A stretch of 64,000 bases of DNA from Anaerocolumna aminovalerica (GTDB lineage: Bacteria > Bacillota > Clostridia > Lachnospirales > Lachnospiraceae), in the NCBI RefSeq assembly GCF_900115365.1, contig NZ_FOWD01000010.1:61574-125573 (forward strand), in the 5' to 3' direction. A model generated the notes under the pieces. The model was given only the letters and a program-made list of their open reading frames with translations. It ran no database searches and was not told the origin of the DNA. Shown here one piece after another: positions 38,128 to 46,800 of this stretch. How positions within the stretch are numbered: position 1 is the first letter of the stretch; each line of letters starts with the position of its first letter. Position numbers and translations under genes: made by a program.

Positions 38128-38223
38128 GCATGTATATACTTTCAGTATATTTGGGATACTTTTTAGTGAAACTAGTTTATCCAGCTTATTAAAAGGCACT
38201 AAAATGCCGGAAGCGAGGTTATT

Positions 38224-38358
38224 ATGCCAAAAGATAGTCAACCAGATAATAAGAAGGTAAGAATGCAAAAATCCAATGGACAAACACCAATTACACGTGA
38301 AAATCAAAATCATAATAAGAATGCAAAGAAACAATCTATACCAAATAATGATGTATAG
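38224..38358 (+). CDS. small basic protein (44 aa)
   Basis: The sequence starts MPKDSQPDNKKVRMQKSNGQ and is rich in Asn, Lys and Gln, with no hydrophobic core and no Cys. It has a GAGG site 5 bases before the ATG and is followed 12 bases later by a second small ORF with its own strong ribosome site. The composition suggests a disordered, perhaps spore-associated or nucleic-acid-binding peptide. No homolog is recalled with certainty. Confidence 0.55.
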   Translation: MPKDSQPDNKKVRMQKSNGQTPITRENQNHNKNAKKQSIPNNDV

Positions 38359-38370
38359 CAGGAGGTATAT

Positions 38371-38541
38371 ATGGCAAAAGCAGGAATGAGACGTCCGGAT
38401 CCCAAAGAACCTCACGGAACGGAAAACAGACCAGGAATTAACATACCAAAGAATATAGTAAAACCAGTTCCTGAGATCCAAGGAAAAGCGAAAGCAGGTC
38501 ATGAGAAGGCAAATCCGATTAAGTATGATGGAAAGTGGTAA
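38371..38541 (+). CDS. small conserved-looking protein (56 aa)
   Basis: It begins MAKAGMRRPDPKEPHGTEN and ends in GKAKAGHEKANPIKYDGKW. GGAGGT lies 4 bases before the ATG. Pro/Lys/Gly-rich and without membrane segments. The MRRPDP-x-EPHG opening is one I associate with short, uncharacterised clostridial proteins, so I regard it as a real gene co-transcribed with the preceding 44-residue ORF. A spore-related role is a guess. Confidence 0.65.
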   Translation: MAKAGMRRPDPKEPHGTENRPGINIPKNIVKPVPEIQGKAKAGHEKANPIKYDGKW

Positions 38542-38584
38542 ATAATTCACTGTAGTAGGAAGCTTTGCCCAATAGAGGTATCAA

Positions 38585-38797
38585 GACAACGAGAGTATGT
38601 GATACTGTATGGTTCTTGTTCCATAGGAAAATTCGATTGTTCTAATACTACAGTAATCGCTTAGAGTATGTTTAAAAATTGCTAACTCCTCAGCCTCGCT
38701 TCGTCAAACAATATTGGCGCGATTCCTGTAGTATAAAAACAATAACGAATTTCCCAAAGTCCCAAAAACCACGCAGCATCACATACTCTCGTTGGTC
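38585..38797. repeat. ~210-bp long imperfect palindrome
   Basis: Left arm 38585-38660 and right arm 38719-38797 are near reverse complements: for example CAACGAGAGTATGTGAT occurs at 38588 and its complement at 38776-38792, and AATACTACAG near 38645 pairs with CTGTAGTAT near 38725. The 58-base centre is not palindromic. Unlike the GCTGTTGCAAAA elements in sequence, it looks like a second type of MITE-like element or a large hairpin. Confidence 0.65.
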
Positions 38798-38817
38798 ATG
38801 GTAGTCCTTTTTTAATT

Positions 38818-39153
38818 TTATTTTTCTTCTAATTCACCATTGGCTTCTTCTTTCTTAATTTCCCAATGGATTAAGAAAGTTAAAGTTGCTCTTAAAGCAA
38901 TAATCCCAGCAACGGTTAAAAATTCCTGAACATCACGGACAACTACAGTTCTAAGAATCTCACTACCTAATTTAAATTCCAGACCCATTGCCATGCCTTT
39001 AGCCAGATAAAGCTGTGTTAGTGGATTTTTGCGGAAGTAATTAATTACACCCCGGATACCTGCCAGGATAAGTACTATAACACCCATAAATTCAAAGAAA
39101 AAAATTGCATAGTCCACTACTTTTGATAATAAATTATGTAATACTTCTACCAT
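38818..39153 (-). CDS. DUF1622 family membrane protein (second copy)
   Basis: 111 residues with two or three hydrophobic helices. VVDYAIFFFEFMGVIVLILAGIRG, LYLAKGMAMGLEFKLGSEILRTVV and FLTVAGIIALRATLTFLIHWE are the DUF1622 landmarks. Function is unknown. The start codon overlaps the stop of the preceding paralog as TAATG, with AGGAG inside the upstream gene, so translation is coupled. About 60% of the residues match the neighbour by eye, a tandem duplication. The proteins may form a hetero-oligomer. Confidence 0.85.
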   Translation of the reverse strand: MVEVLHNLLSKVVDYAIFFFEFMGVIVLILAGIRGVINYFRKNPLTQLYLAKGMAMGLEFKLGSEILRTVVVRDVQEFLTVAGIIALRATLTFLIHWEIKKEEANGELEEK

Positions 39154-39593
39154 TATACTCTACTCCTATTAGATAATTTTACTATAGACAATTTAAGGTT
39201 TTCTAATCCATTTACCTTATTTTTTATTTTAATCTTGTTAGAATCTTTATGTTGTTTATCTAATAATTCAGCACTTTCGTGCTGAGCTTCTTCATTTTTT
39301 ATTCCCCAATGAATCAGAAGGGTAAGACTAGCTCTTAGTGCAATAATTCCGGCTACTGTTAATATTTCTTTCCATGTACGTACGACTACAGTTCTAAGAA
39401 TTTCACCGCCTAATTTAAATTCCAGACCCATGGCCATTCCCTTGGCAAGATTTAATCTTGTGTAGGGGTTTTTTTGTATGTAACTTAAGGCTCCTTTTAT
39501 TCCAGTTAAAATCAGAACACAAACCCCCATAAATTCGAATAATAATATTGTATAATCTACAACATTATTTAAAACGTGATGAAGTATATCCAT
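39153..39593 (-). CDS. DUF1622 family membrane protein (first copy)
   Basis: 146 residues. The core matches DUF1622 (VVDYTILLFEFMGVCVLILTGIKG; LAKGMAMGLEFKLGGEILRTVV; LTVAGIIALRASLTLLIHWG) and is followed by an extra charged tail (about 40 residues, Lys/Asn/Ser-rich) absent from the second copy. The ATG at 39593 is chosen because AAGGAG lies 9 bases upstream; an in-frame start 12 codons earlier has no ribosome site. First gene of the two-gene unit; the role is unknown. Confidence 0.85.
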   Translation of the reverse strand: MDILHHVLNNVVDYTILLFEFMGVCVLILTGIKGALSYIQKNPYTRLNLAKGMAMGLEFKLGGEILRTVVVRTWKEILTVAGIIALRASLTLLIHWGIKNEEAQHESAELLDKQHKDSNKIKIKNKVNGLENLKLSIVKLSNRSRV

Positions 39594-39876
39594 GCTAAAA
39601 TTCTCCTTAAAAATGATATTAAGAACCAACTATCATCATAGCATGTTATGGCAGAAAAAACAATCATAATTCAGTATATATGTCGAAAATAACTAGTATG
39701 TATAATTAAATTGAAATATTTTGGGTTTTCCTGTGTATAAATTCATAAATTTTATGAATAAGTTTAATCTAATAAAAAATTATGTTCAAAAAGATACGAA
39801 TATGATAAAATATTCACAAAAGAAATATGCAAGCTGTAAAAATGCATATTAGGGGACGAAGGGAGGTTATAAAAAT

Positions 39877-40977
39877 ATGTCCATTGAATACCAAGCAATG
39901 TTTTGGCTGAGAAATGTTTGCGAAAGCGACCTTAAGGCCATTCAACAAAAAAATAATGTTGATAATAGTATGGTAGATGGATTACGGGAAATTAGCAGCT
40001 TATTAAGAAACATATACAGTGATTACCGCTCTTTTGAGATCTCAACTGCTGAAAGGGTACCAACAAAAATCGGTATTATGGCAGATGATTTGGAGAATTA
40101 TCACAATCTTACCGAAACAATAGACTGCTTATACGGTATTGCTAAAGGTGGCATTTTACAAGTAGATGGAATGGATTCTTATCTTATTGTTCAGAAAGAT
40201 GTCTTTAAGAAAGAATTTAAAAAATCAATTAGTTTTCCATTTGAAATCCTTGAAAAACATTCTTTTTATTTCAGATACCTGAAAAACGGAAAAGAGGTTT
40301 CCTCTTACAAATTATGCGATACATTTAATGTTTATTATGATAATAGTAACTTTCTTGTAAGTGCTATGAAATATTTCGTTCAGAACATAACTGAAAAAAA
40401 TGTGAAGGAAGATTATGCACAAACCAATATACTATTTTACATAGCTGATTATGATAGTGCATTACTGAATAAAACTACAAGAAGAAAAGAAATGTGCCCC
40501 CACAGATACGGTATATCCAAAACATTAGGTACACAAGGGGAGCTTTGGTCCTTTATAATGAGCACATTGTGCGACCAACTGAAAATGAACTATGATATTT
40601 TGCTGAATCCTTATGTCTTTCCCGGTTGGAATTTCAAATTCTTAAATAAAAAGAAAACGGTTTGTACTTTCAATATTGGCGTTGACAGGTTATTCGTAAG
40701 ACTGCCTTTATCATACGAATTGGCTAAAGAGTTGATTATGACAAGGGATAAACTTCCTCAAAATATTCGGGAATGTATTGAGAGATTTGGATGTGTTCGT
40801 TGCGGGAAATGCACAAATGAAAGTAATATTGAAATTGTTGACGAAATCAGACTGTGCAAGTTAAATTACTCCAACTTTGTTACAGAAGATTCAAGGCTCA
40901 TTGCCATTGAATTGACAACAAAAGATGAAACAGAGTTAATTATAAGATTGATTAAAGAGCTTATTCATAGGTTTTGA
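39877..40977 (+). CDS. hypothetical protein with C-terminal CxxCxxC motif
   Basis: 366 residues, soluble, not recognised. The N-terminal half is mixed alpha/beta and charged. In the C-terminal part a segment FVRLPLSYELAKELIMTRDKL precedes FGCVRCGKC (Cys at about 304, 307 and 310), which could hold a zinc or Fe-S site together with upstream MCPHRYG. GGGAGG lies upstream of the ATG. It is monocistronic with a terminator behind. It could be a small-molecule sensor or DNA-binding protein, but nothing in the sequence decides this. Confidence 0.6.
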   Translation: MSIEYQAMFWLRNVCESDLKAIQQKNNVDNSMVDGLREISSLLRNIYSDYRSFEISTAERVPTKIGIMADDLENYHNLTETIDCLYGIAKGGILQVDGMDSYLIVQKDVFKKEFKKSISFPFEILEKHSFYFRYLKNGKEVSSYKLCDTFNVYYDNSNFLVSAMKYFVQNITEKNVKEDYAQTNILFYIADYDSALLNKTTRRKEMCPHRYGISKTLGTQGELWSFIMSTLCDQLKMNYDILLNPYVFPGWNFKFLNKKKTVCTFNIGVDRLFVRLPLSYELAKELIMTRDKLPQNIRECIERFGCVRCGKCTNESNIEIVDEIRLCKLNYSNFVTEDSRLIAIELTTKDETELIIRLIKELIHRF

Positions 40978-40984
40978 GTAATAA

Positions 40985-41025
40985 AAACCTCGATAAGCTT
41001 GGAATTAACAAGTTTATCGAGGTTT
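40985..41025. terminator. bidirectional terminator between the Cys-motif gene and lysR
   Basis: AAACCTCGATAAGCTT (40985-41000) and AAGTTTATCGAGGTTT (41010-41025) pair over 16 bases with one G:T pair and a 9-base loop. Convergent genes end on both sides. Confidence 0.8.
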
Positions 41026-41028
41026 GGA

Positions 41029-41910
41029 TTATTTGCCTAAAAGCTCTATAAAATATTGTGTAACAGAAGATAAAGGTATGTTTTCGTTATAAGCGACCAC
41101 TAATTTTCTTATTGGCAATTCCTCTGTGATTGGCACTTTCACAAGTTTTATATCCTCATCCTTTAAACAAAAATCGGGAATAAAGGCTAAACCGAGGCCG
41201 ATTTTAGCTAAATCAATTAAAAGATCGTTACTGCTTAATTCAACAGCAGGAACTAATTCCAAGGAGTGCTGAATAAATAAGTTATGAAGAAATTCACTGG
41301 TTGTAGATTGTTTTGTAAGCATTAAAATAGGATGTTTTTGCAATTCATCAAAAGTAAGAGGTTCTTTTCCAATTTTAAAAAATTCTGGATTGCCAATGAA
41401 TACATCCTGGAATTCATAAATGGGATCAATGTGCATACTATTCACCAGCGCTGAATTTGGAGAATTGGTAACGATAATATCCACCTCATTGTTCTCTAAC
41501 ATTTTGGCGCATTGCAAGGAGGTACCATTTGTTACTTTAATGTGTACATCCGGGTACTTTTTGTGAAATTCATCCAGAAAAGGAACCAGATAATATCGGC
41601 ATATAGTGTCACTGGCCCCAAGGCGTAATTGGCTTTCCCCAAGTGCAATTGCCTCTAACAGCTGATTTTCCCCACGATTAATTAAATTAATTGCCGGCTC
41701 AATATGTTTAAATAAAAGTTCTCCTTCTTTTGTCAAAGCAACTTTTTTAGTACTTCGAATAAATAAGGTTTGGTTTAGACGCTTCTCTAATACTTTAATA
41801 GATTGGCTTACTGCAGATTGTGAGATGAAAAGTGAGGAAGCAGCCTCGGAAAAGCTGAGAGTCTTTGCTACATAATAAAAAACTTTATACAATTCATAAT
41901 TAATATCCAT
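41029..41910 (-). CDS. LysR family transcriptional regulator
   Basis: 293 residues. The N-terminal winged HTH (about 3-62) is FYYVAKTLSFSEAASSLFISQSAVSQSIKVLEKRL, and a LysR substrate-binding domain (about 88-290) follows with the usual GLGLAFIPDFCL near 230. AAAGGAG lies 7 bases before the ATG. Cotranscription with the glyoxalase-like gene 30 bases upstream is likely. The inducer is unknown. Confidence 0.93.
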   Translation of the reverse strand: MDINYELYKVFYYVAKTLSFSEAASSLFISQSAVSQSIKVLEKRLNQTLFIRSTKKVALTKEGELLFKHIEPAINLINRGENQLLEAIALGESQLRLGASDTICRYYLVPFLDEFHKKYPDVHIKVTNGTSLQCAKMLENNEVDIIVTNSPNSALVNSMHIDPIYEFQDVFIGNPEFFKIGKEPLTFDELQKHPILMLTKQSTTSEFLHNLFIQHSLELVPAVELSSNDLLIDLAKIGLGLAFIPDFCLKDEDIKLVKVPITEELPIRKLVVAYNENIPLSSVTQYFIELLGK

Positions 41911-41940
41911 AGTAAGCTCCTTTCTAATCTTATCATTTAG

Positions 41941-42312
41941 TTAGTGTTTCTTTGGCAATACTTCCAACCAATAACCATCCGGATCATTAATAAAATAGAT
42001 TCCCATTCCAGGATTTTCAAAGCATACACAATTCATTTCTTTGTGTTTCTTTAGGGCACTTTCAAAGTCATCTACAACAAAAGCAAGATGGAATTCATTA
42101 TCTCCCAGGTTATAAGGCCTATCCCAATCTCTAAGCCAGGTTAGTTCCAGCAGATGACTGGTTTCATTGTCACCTAAATATACAATGATAAAGCTTCCGT
42201 CTTCCGGTGTGATTCTGCGGGTTTCTTTTAAGCCCAAGGCTTCTTCATAAAACTGAATAGAAGTTTCTAAGTTTCGAACGTTAATGTTATTATGAGCAAA
42301 TGTAAATTTCAT
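41941..42312 (-). CDS. glyoxalase I-like VOC protein
   Basis: 123 residues, two beta-alpha-beta-beta-beta modules. The four metal ligands of GloA are conserved in place: His7, Glu56 (LLELTW), His75 (NEFHLAF) and Glu117 (WLEVLP). This supports a lactoylglutathione-lyase-type enzyme. Clostridia usually lack glutathione, so another thiol or a different hemithioacetal is probable. The ribosome site is weak (GGG). It is followed by lysR on the same strand. Confidence 0.85.
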   Translation of the reverse strand: MKFTFAHNNINVRNLETSIQFYEEALGLKETRRITPEDGSFIIVYLGDNETSHLLELTWLRDWDRPYNLGDNEFHLAFVVDDFESALKKHKEMNCVCFENPGMGIYFINDPDGYWLEVLPKKH

Positions 42313-42535
42313 TTTTTAAACCCATATCACATCGATTTACAAATGTGATACTGCCACAATATATAGACTGAAAGATTATTTGTGGCTTCCTTTCCATTTT
42401 TATTTTCTTTCAGTCTTATACTTATCTCGATTAAAACCTCTAAAATTCCTGAATAAAGCTTGTTTAAAACCCTTGAATTTCTTTAATAGTTTTTAGTATG
42501 GTTCTAATGAGAGATTAGTATCAGCCTTATTTAAA

Positions 42536-43309
42536 TTATATGTTAAAATGTTGGCCTTCTTCAGAAATAGTCATTACCTTATCAACGTAATCTTTTGCAA
42601 TGTCCATTTCTTTTAGTTTGGATATAATAGAATAGTCCAACCAAAAATGCATAGGAAAAACCTTTTTGGTATTGGTATTTTTCATAAAATAATCAAATCC
42701 CCAAAAGAAACGTTCTTCCTGTCTGGGGTCTAACGGAACAAAGGCGGCATCAAATTCCCTGTCTTTTATATGATCCATTTCCTTTTGAAAACCATCTGTC
42801 ATACTATGATATTCTTCTGCCGTTTCCCCTTGCCAAGACCACCAATTCAAATCTCCTGCGTGATATATGACTTTGTCGTTATGGGAAACAATAAAAGCAA
42901 CACCTGCATCAGTGGATTTTAGCGTCTCAACCTTAATAGAAGCAGGATTTTCTGAGATGTCCCCGTTCTTTATATGCAAATTGGATTCAATGGTGATGGG
43001 ATAGGAAGAGTATACATTTTTGCCGATATAAAAGATGTTACTACGAGCTTTCTCAGGTATGTTTTTTCGGTTCATGTAAGTATCGTTCATTTTAATATCA
43101 TTGGATAAAATATAGGATATATGAGGATATTCCTTAGCTAAATCAAATATTTTTAAATCAAAATGGTCAGGGTGTTTGTGACTTGCAAATACAAAAATAT
43201 GTTTTTTAGAGTCAAAGGCTGGAAGATTTCCTTTATAGTAATCAAATAATAATACAACATCCTCCATTTCAACACTAAAACAGCTATGGTGAATATAGGT
43301 TATATGCAT
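42536..43309 (-). CDS. MBL-fold metallo-hydrolase (UlaG/RNase Z-like)
   Basis: 257 residues. Metal-binding motif SHKHPDHF (the HxHxDH motif, about residues 44-50), YHAGDLNWW (Asp bridging, about 151-159) and PMHFW near 222 give the di-zinc site. The opening ITYIHHSCFSVE is typical of small UlaG-like hydrolases. Substrate unknown. AAGGAGG sits just before the ATG. A 220-base gap separates it from the downstream VOC gene, so a separate transcript is likely. Confidence 0.85.
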   Translation of the reverse strand: MHITYIHHSCFSVEMEDVVLLFDYYKGNLPAFDSKKHIFVFASHKHPDHFDLKIFDLAKEYPHISYILSNDIKMNDTYMNRKNIPEKARSNIFYIGKNVYSSYPITIESNLHIKNGDISENPASIKVETLKSTDAGVAFIVSHNDKVIYHAGDLNWWSWQGETAEEYHSMTDGFQKEMDHIKDREFDAAFVPLDPRQEERFFWGFDYFMKNTNTKKVFPMHFWLDYSIISKLKEMDIAKDYVDKVMTISEEGQHFNI

Positions 43310-43438
43310 AGGTTTCCTCCTTCCGCTTTTATTATCATTTTACCTCAATTATTTTGATTTGTACAGATATATTACATATTTTATTAGCATGACTAATGAA
43401 ATAAAAAACATTTATTAATTTTATTTATAAAGTTTCTT

Positions 43439-43814
43439 ATGATATAATACAAACGGAATGAAGAATTGCAAGCTTGCTTGTAATTCTGAGTGTAGTGCCA
43501 AGATCATGAACACGTTTTTCGTTCATGATATAATACAAACGGAGCGAAGGATTTGCAAGCCTGCTTGTAAATCCTGAGCGTAGTGCCAAGATCATGAACA
43601 CGCTTTTCGTTCATGATATATACAAACGGAATGAAGAATTGCAAGCTTGCTTGTAATTCTGAGTGTAGTGCCAAGATCATGAACACGCTTTTCGTTCATG
43701 ATATAATACAAACGGAATGAAGAATTGCAAGCTTGCTTGTAATTCTGAGTGTAGTGCCAAGATCATGAACACTCTTTTTGTTCATGATATAATACAAACG
43801 GAATGAAGGAATTG
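43439..43814. repeat. tandem repeat array, 4.3 units of 85-88 bp, before purL
   Basis: Units start at 43439, 43525, 43613, 43698 and (partial) 43784 with ATGATATAATACAAACGG. Each unit holds hairpin 1 (for example GAATTGCAAGC/GCTTGTAATTC) and hairpin 2 (ATCATGAAC/GTTCATGAT). Unit 2 differs from the others at several sites in hairpin 1, and most changes occur in both arms (GGATTTGCAAGC/GCTTGTAAATCC). Four of five unit starts carry TATAAT, a possible -10 box. The array ends 28 bases before the purL start. There are no unique spacers, so it is not CRISPR. Confidence 0.9.
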
Positions 43815-43841
43815 TATCATCAAATAAGGAGCGGATACATT

Positions 43842-46800
43842 ATGAGCAAAGTAAAAAGAATTTATGTAGAGAAAAAAGAACCTTTTGCAATTCGGGCAAA
43901 GGAATTAAAAGAGGAACTAATCAATTACTTGGACATAGATACCTTACAAAAGGTTAGAGTTTTAGCACGATACGATGTGGAAAATATCAGTATGCAAACG
44001 TATGAGAAAGCTTTGGGTACTGTATTTTCAGAACCGCCGATTGATTATTTGTTTGAAGAGACTTTTCCGTGTGATAAAGAAGATAAAGTGTTTACTTTGG
44101 AGTATCTGCCCGGACAATTTGATCAAAGGGCGGATTCAGCCAAACAATGTGTAAAATTATTAGATGAAAATGAAGAGCCTATTATTAAGACTGCAATTAC
44201 CTACGTTCTTACAGGAGATATTGATGAAGAAAAATTCAGAAAAATAAAGGCCTATTGCATCAATCCGGTTGACTCCAGAGAAGCCGGGGAAAAGAAACCG
44301 GATACGTTAGAGTCCTATTTTGAGGAGCCGGCAGACGTGTCCTTAGTAGATGGATTTATTTCCATGAAAGAAGACCAATTAGAAGAACTGTACCAATCTT
44401 TGAATCTTGCCATGACTTTCAAAGATTTTTGTCATATACAAAATTACTTTAGATATGAAGAAAAGAGAGAGCCTTTTATTACGGAGATTCGTGTATTAGA
44501 TACTTATTGGTCTGATCACTGCCGTCATACCACCTTTTTAACAGAATTAAAAGAGATTGAAATTGGTGAGGGTTTTTATCAGAAGCCGATTTTGGATGCA
44601 TATAATAAATATCTAGAGGATAGAAACATACTGTATAAAGGTAGAGAAGATAAGTATATTTCTCTTATGGACATTGCTCTTATAGCTATGAAAAAATTAA
44701 GAGCGGAAGGAAAACTGGAGGATATGGAAGTTTCTGATGAGATAAATGCCTGCTCTATTGTGGTACCTGTTGAAATAGACGGAATCCAAGAAGAGTGGCT
44801 GGTGTTCTTTAAAAATGAGACACATAATCATCCAACGGAAATAGAACCTTTTGGGGGTGCTGCCACCTGCCTTGGAGGTGCCATTCGGGACCCTTTATCA
44901 GGAAGGGGCTATGTATATCAGGCCATGCGTGTTACCGGTGCAGCAGATCCCAATATTCCAATTAAAGATACCTTAGAAGGTAAATTACCTCAGAGAAAAA
45001 TAGTTACGGGAGCAGCAAGGGGATACAGTTCCTATGGAAATCAGATTGGACTTGCTACCGGTTTGGTAGATGAAATATATCATCCAAATTATGCAGCAAA
45101 GAGAATGGAAATTGGAGCAGTTATGGGTGCTGCTCCCAGAAAAAATGTTATTCGTGAGAAAGCAGAGCTGGGGGACAAGATAATTTTATTAGGGGGAAGA
45201 ACCGGTCGGGACGGTATTGGAGGTGCTACTGGTTCTTCGAAAGTTCATACTACGGAATCTATTGAAAACTGCGGGGCAGAAGTACAAAAAGGAAATGCTC
45301 CTACGGAAAGAAAATTACAAAGACTATTTCGCAGAGAAGAAGTAAGCAGATTAATTAAAAAATGTAATGACTTTGGTGCAGGGGGCGTCTCTGTTGCCAT
45401 TGGTGAACTGGCAGATGGCTTAAATATTAATCTGGATAAAGTGCCGAAAAAATATGCCGGCCTTGATGGAACGGAACTTGCAATATCAGAATCCCAGGAG
45501 AGAATGGCTGTTGTAGTGGATGCAGCTGATGTGGAGAAGATGCTTAGCTTTGCAGATGAAGAAAATCTGGAAGCTGTAGTTGTGGCAGAAGTTACGAAGG
45601 AGCCAAGGCTGGTTATGAATTGGCGAGGGACTGATATCGTTAATATATCAAGAGCATTTTTAGATACCAATGGTGCCCACCAGGAAGCCAGGGCTTTTCT
45701 CACTATGCCGGAAGAAAAAGATAATTACTTTAATAAAGAGAACTTTACTAAAAAGGCTTATGGCAGGAATTCATTAAAGAATCAAAAGGTTAATAGTACC
45801 GGAGAAATTGAATTAGCAAATAATCAAATATTAAATCAGGATCAAGAGATTGATGTAAAAGAAAAATGGCTGGATACCTTAAAAGATCTGAATGTATGTT
45901 CCAAGAAAGGCCTTATTCAAATGTTTGATAGTTCCATTGGAGCGGCTACAGTTACCATGCCTTTAGGAGGCAAGTATCAGTTGACACCAATTCAGACTAT
46001 GGTTGCCAAGCTGCCTGTATTAGAAGGTAAATGTAATACGGTAACCATGATGAGTTATGGATTTGATCCGTATTTGTCCAGCTGGAGTCCATTCCATGGG
46101 GCTGTTTATGCCATTATCTCATCTGTTGCTAAAATTACAGCTTCCGGTGGTGATTATAAAAAGATTCGTTTCACTTTTCAAGAGTACTTTCGAAAACTTG
46201 GAAAGGATCCTGAAAGATGGGGAGAACCTTTAACTGCACTCTTAGGTGCATATTCAGCCCAGATGAATCTTGAACTGCCCTCTATCGGAGGAAAAGACAG
46301 TATGTCAGGTACCTTTAATAATATCGATGTTCCGCCTACTTTGGTATCTTTTGCAATTACAACAGGAAAAGTGCAGGATGTGGTGTCACCGGAATTAAAA
46401 AATGCCGGAAATGTACTTATAAGATTCCCCATCCAGAAAGACCAATACCACCTTCCTGATTATGAATATCTAAAAGTACTGTACCATAAAATCCATACCC
46501 TTTCACAAAAGAAAGCCCTGCAATCCGCTTATGCATTAGGGGGCTACGGTCTTGTAGAAGCAATCAGTAAAATGGCATTTGGAAATCAGCTAGGAGTAAA
46601 AATATCAGAAACAGTAAGTCAGGAGGAATTATTTGCACCTGCATTTGGAGATATTATTGCTGAAATTAAGGAAGCTAATTTAAATAAATTAAATGAATTA
46701 AATATACAATATAAAAAAATTGGAACCGTTATATCCTATCCGGAATTCCTATATTGCAATAATAAGATTACTATGGAAGAAGCTTTGACTTCATGGAACA

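Noticed and set aside
43504..43686. 60-codon ORF on the minus strand
   Set aside because: It only runs through the tandem repeat, reads as repeated peptides, and has no ribosome site.
43439..43814. CRISPR array
   Set aside because: The units are directly tandem with no unique spacers, each unit is 85-88 bases with internal palindromes, and no cas genes are near.
45245..45703. 152-codon minus-strand ORF within purL
   Set aside because: Ser/Ala/Thr-rich antisense shadow of the conserved PurL core.
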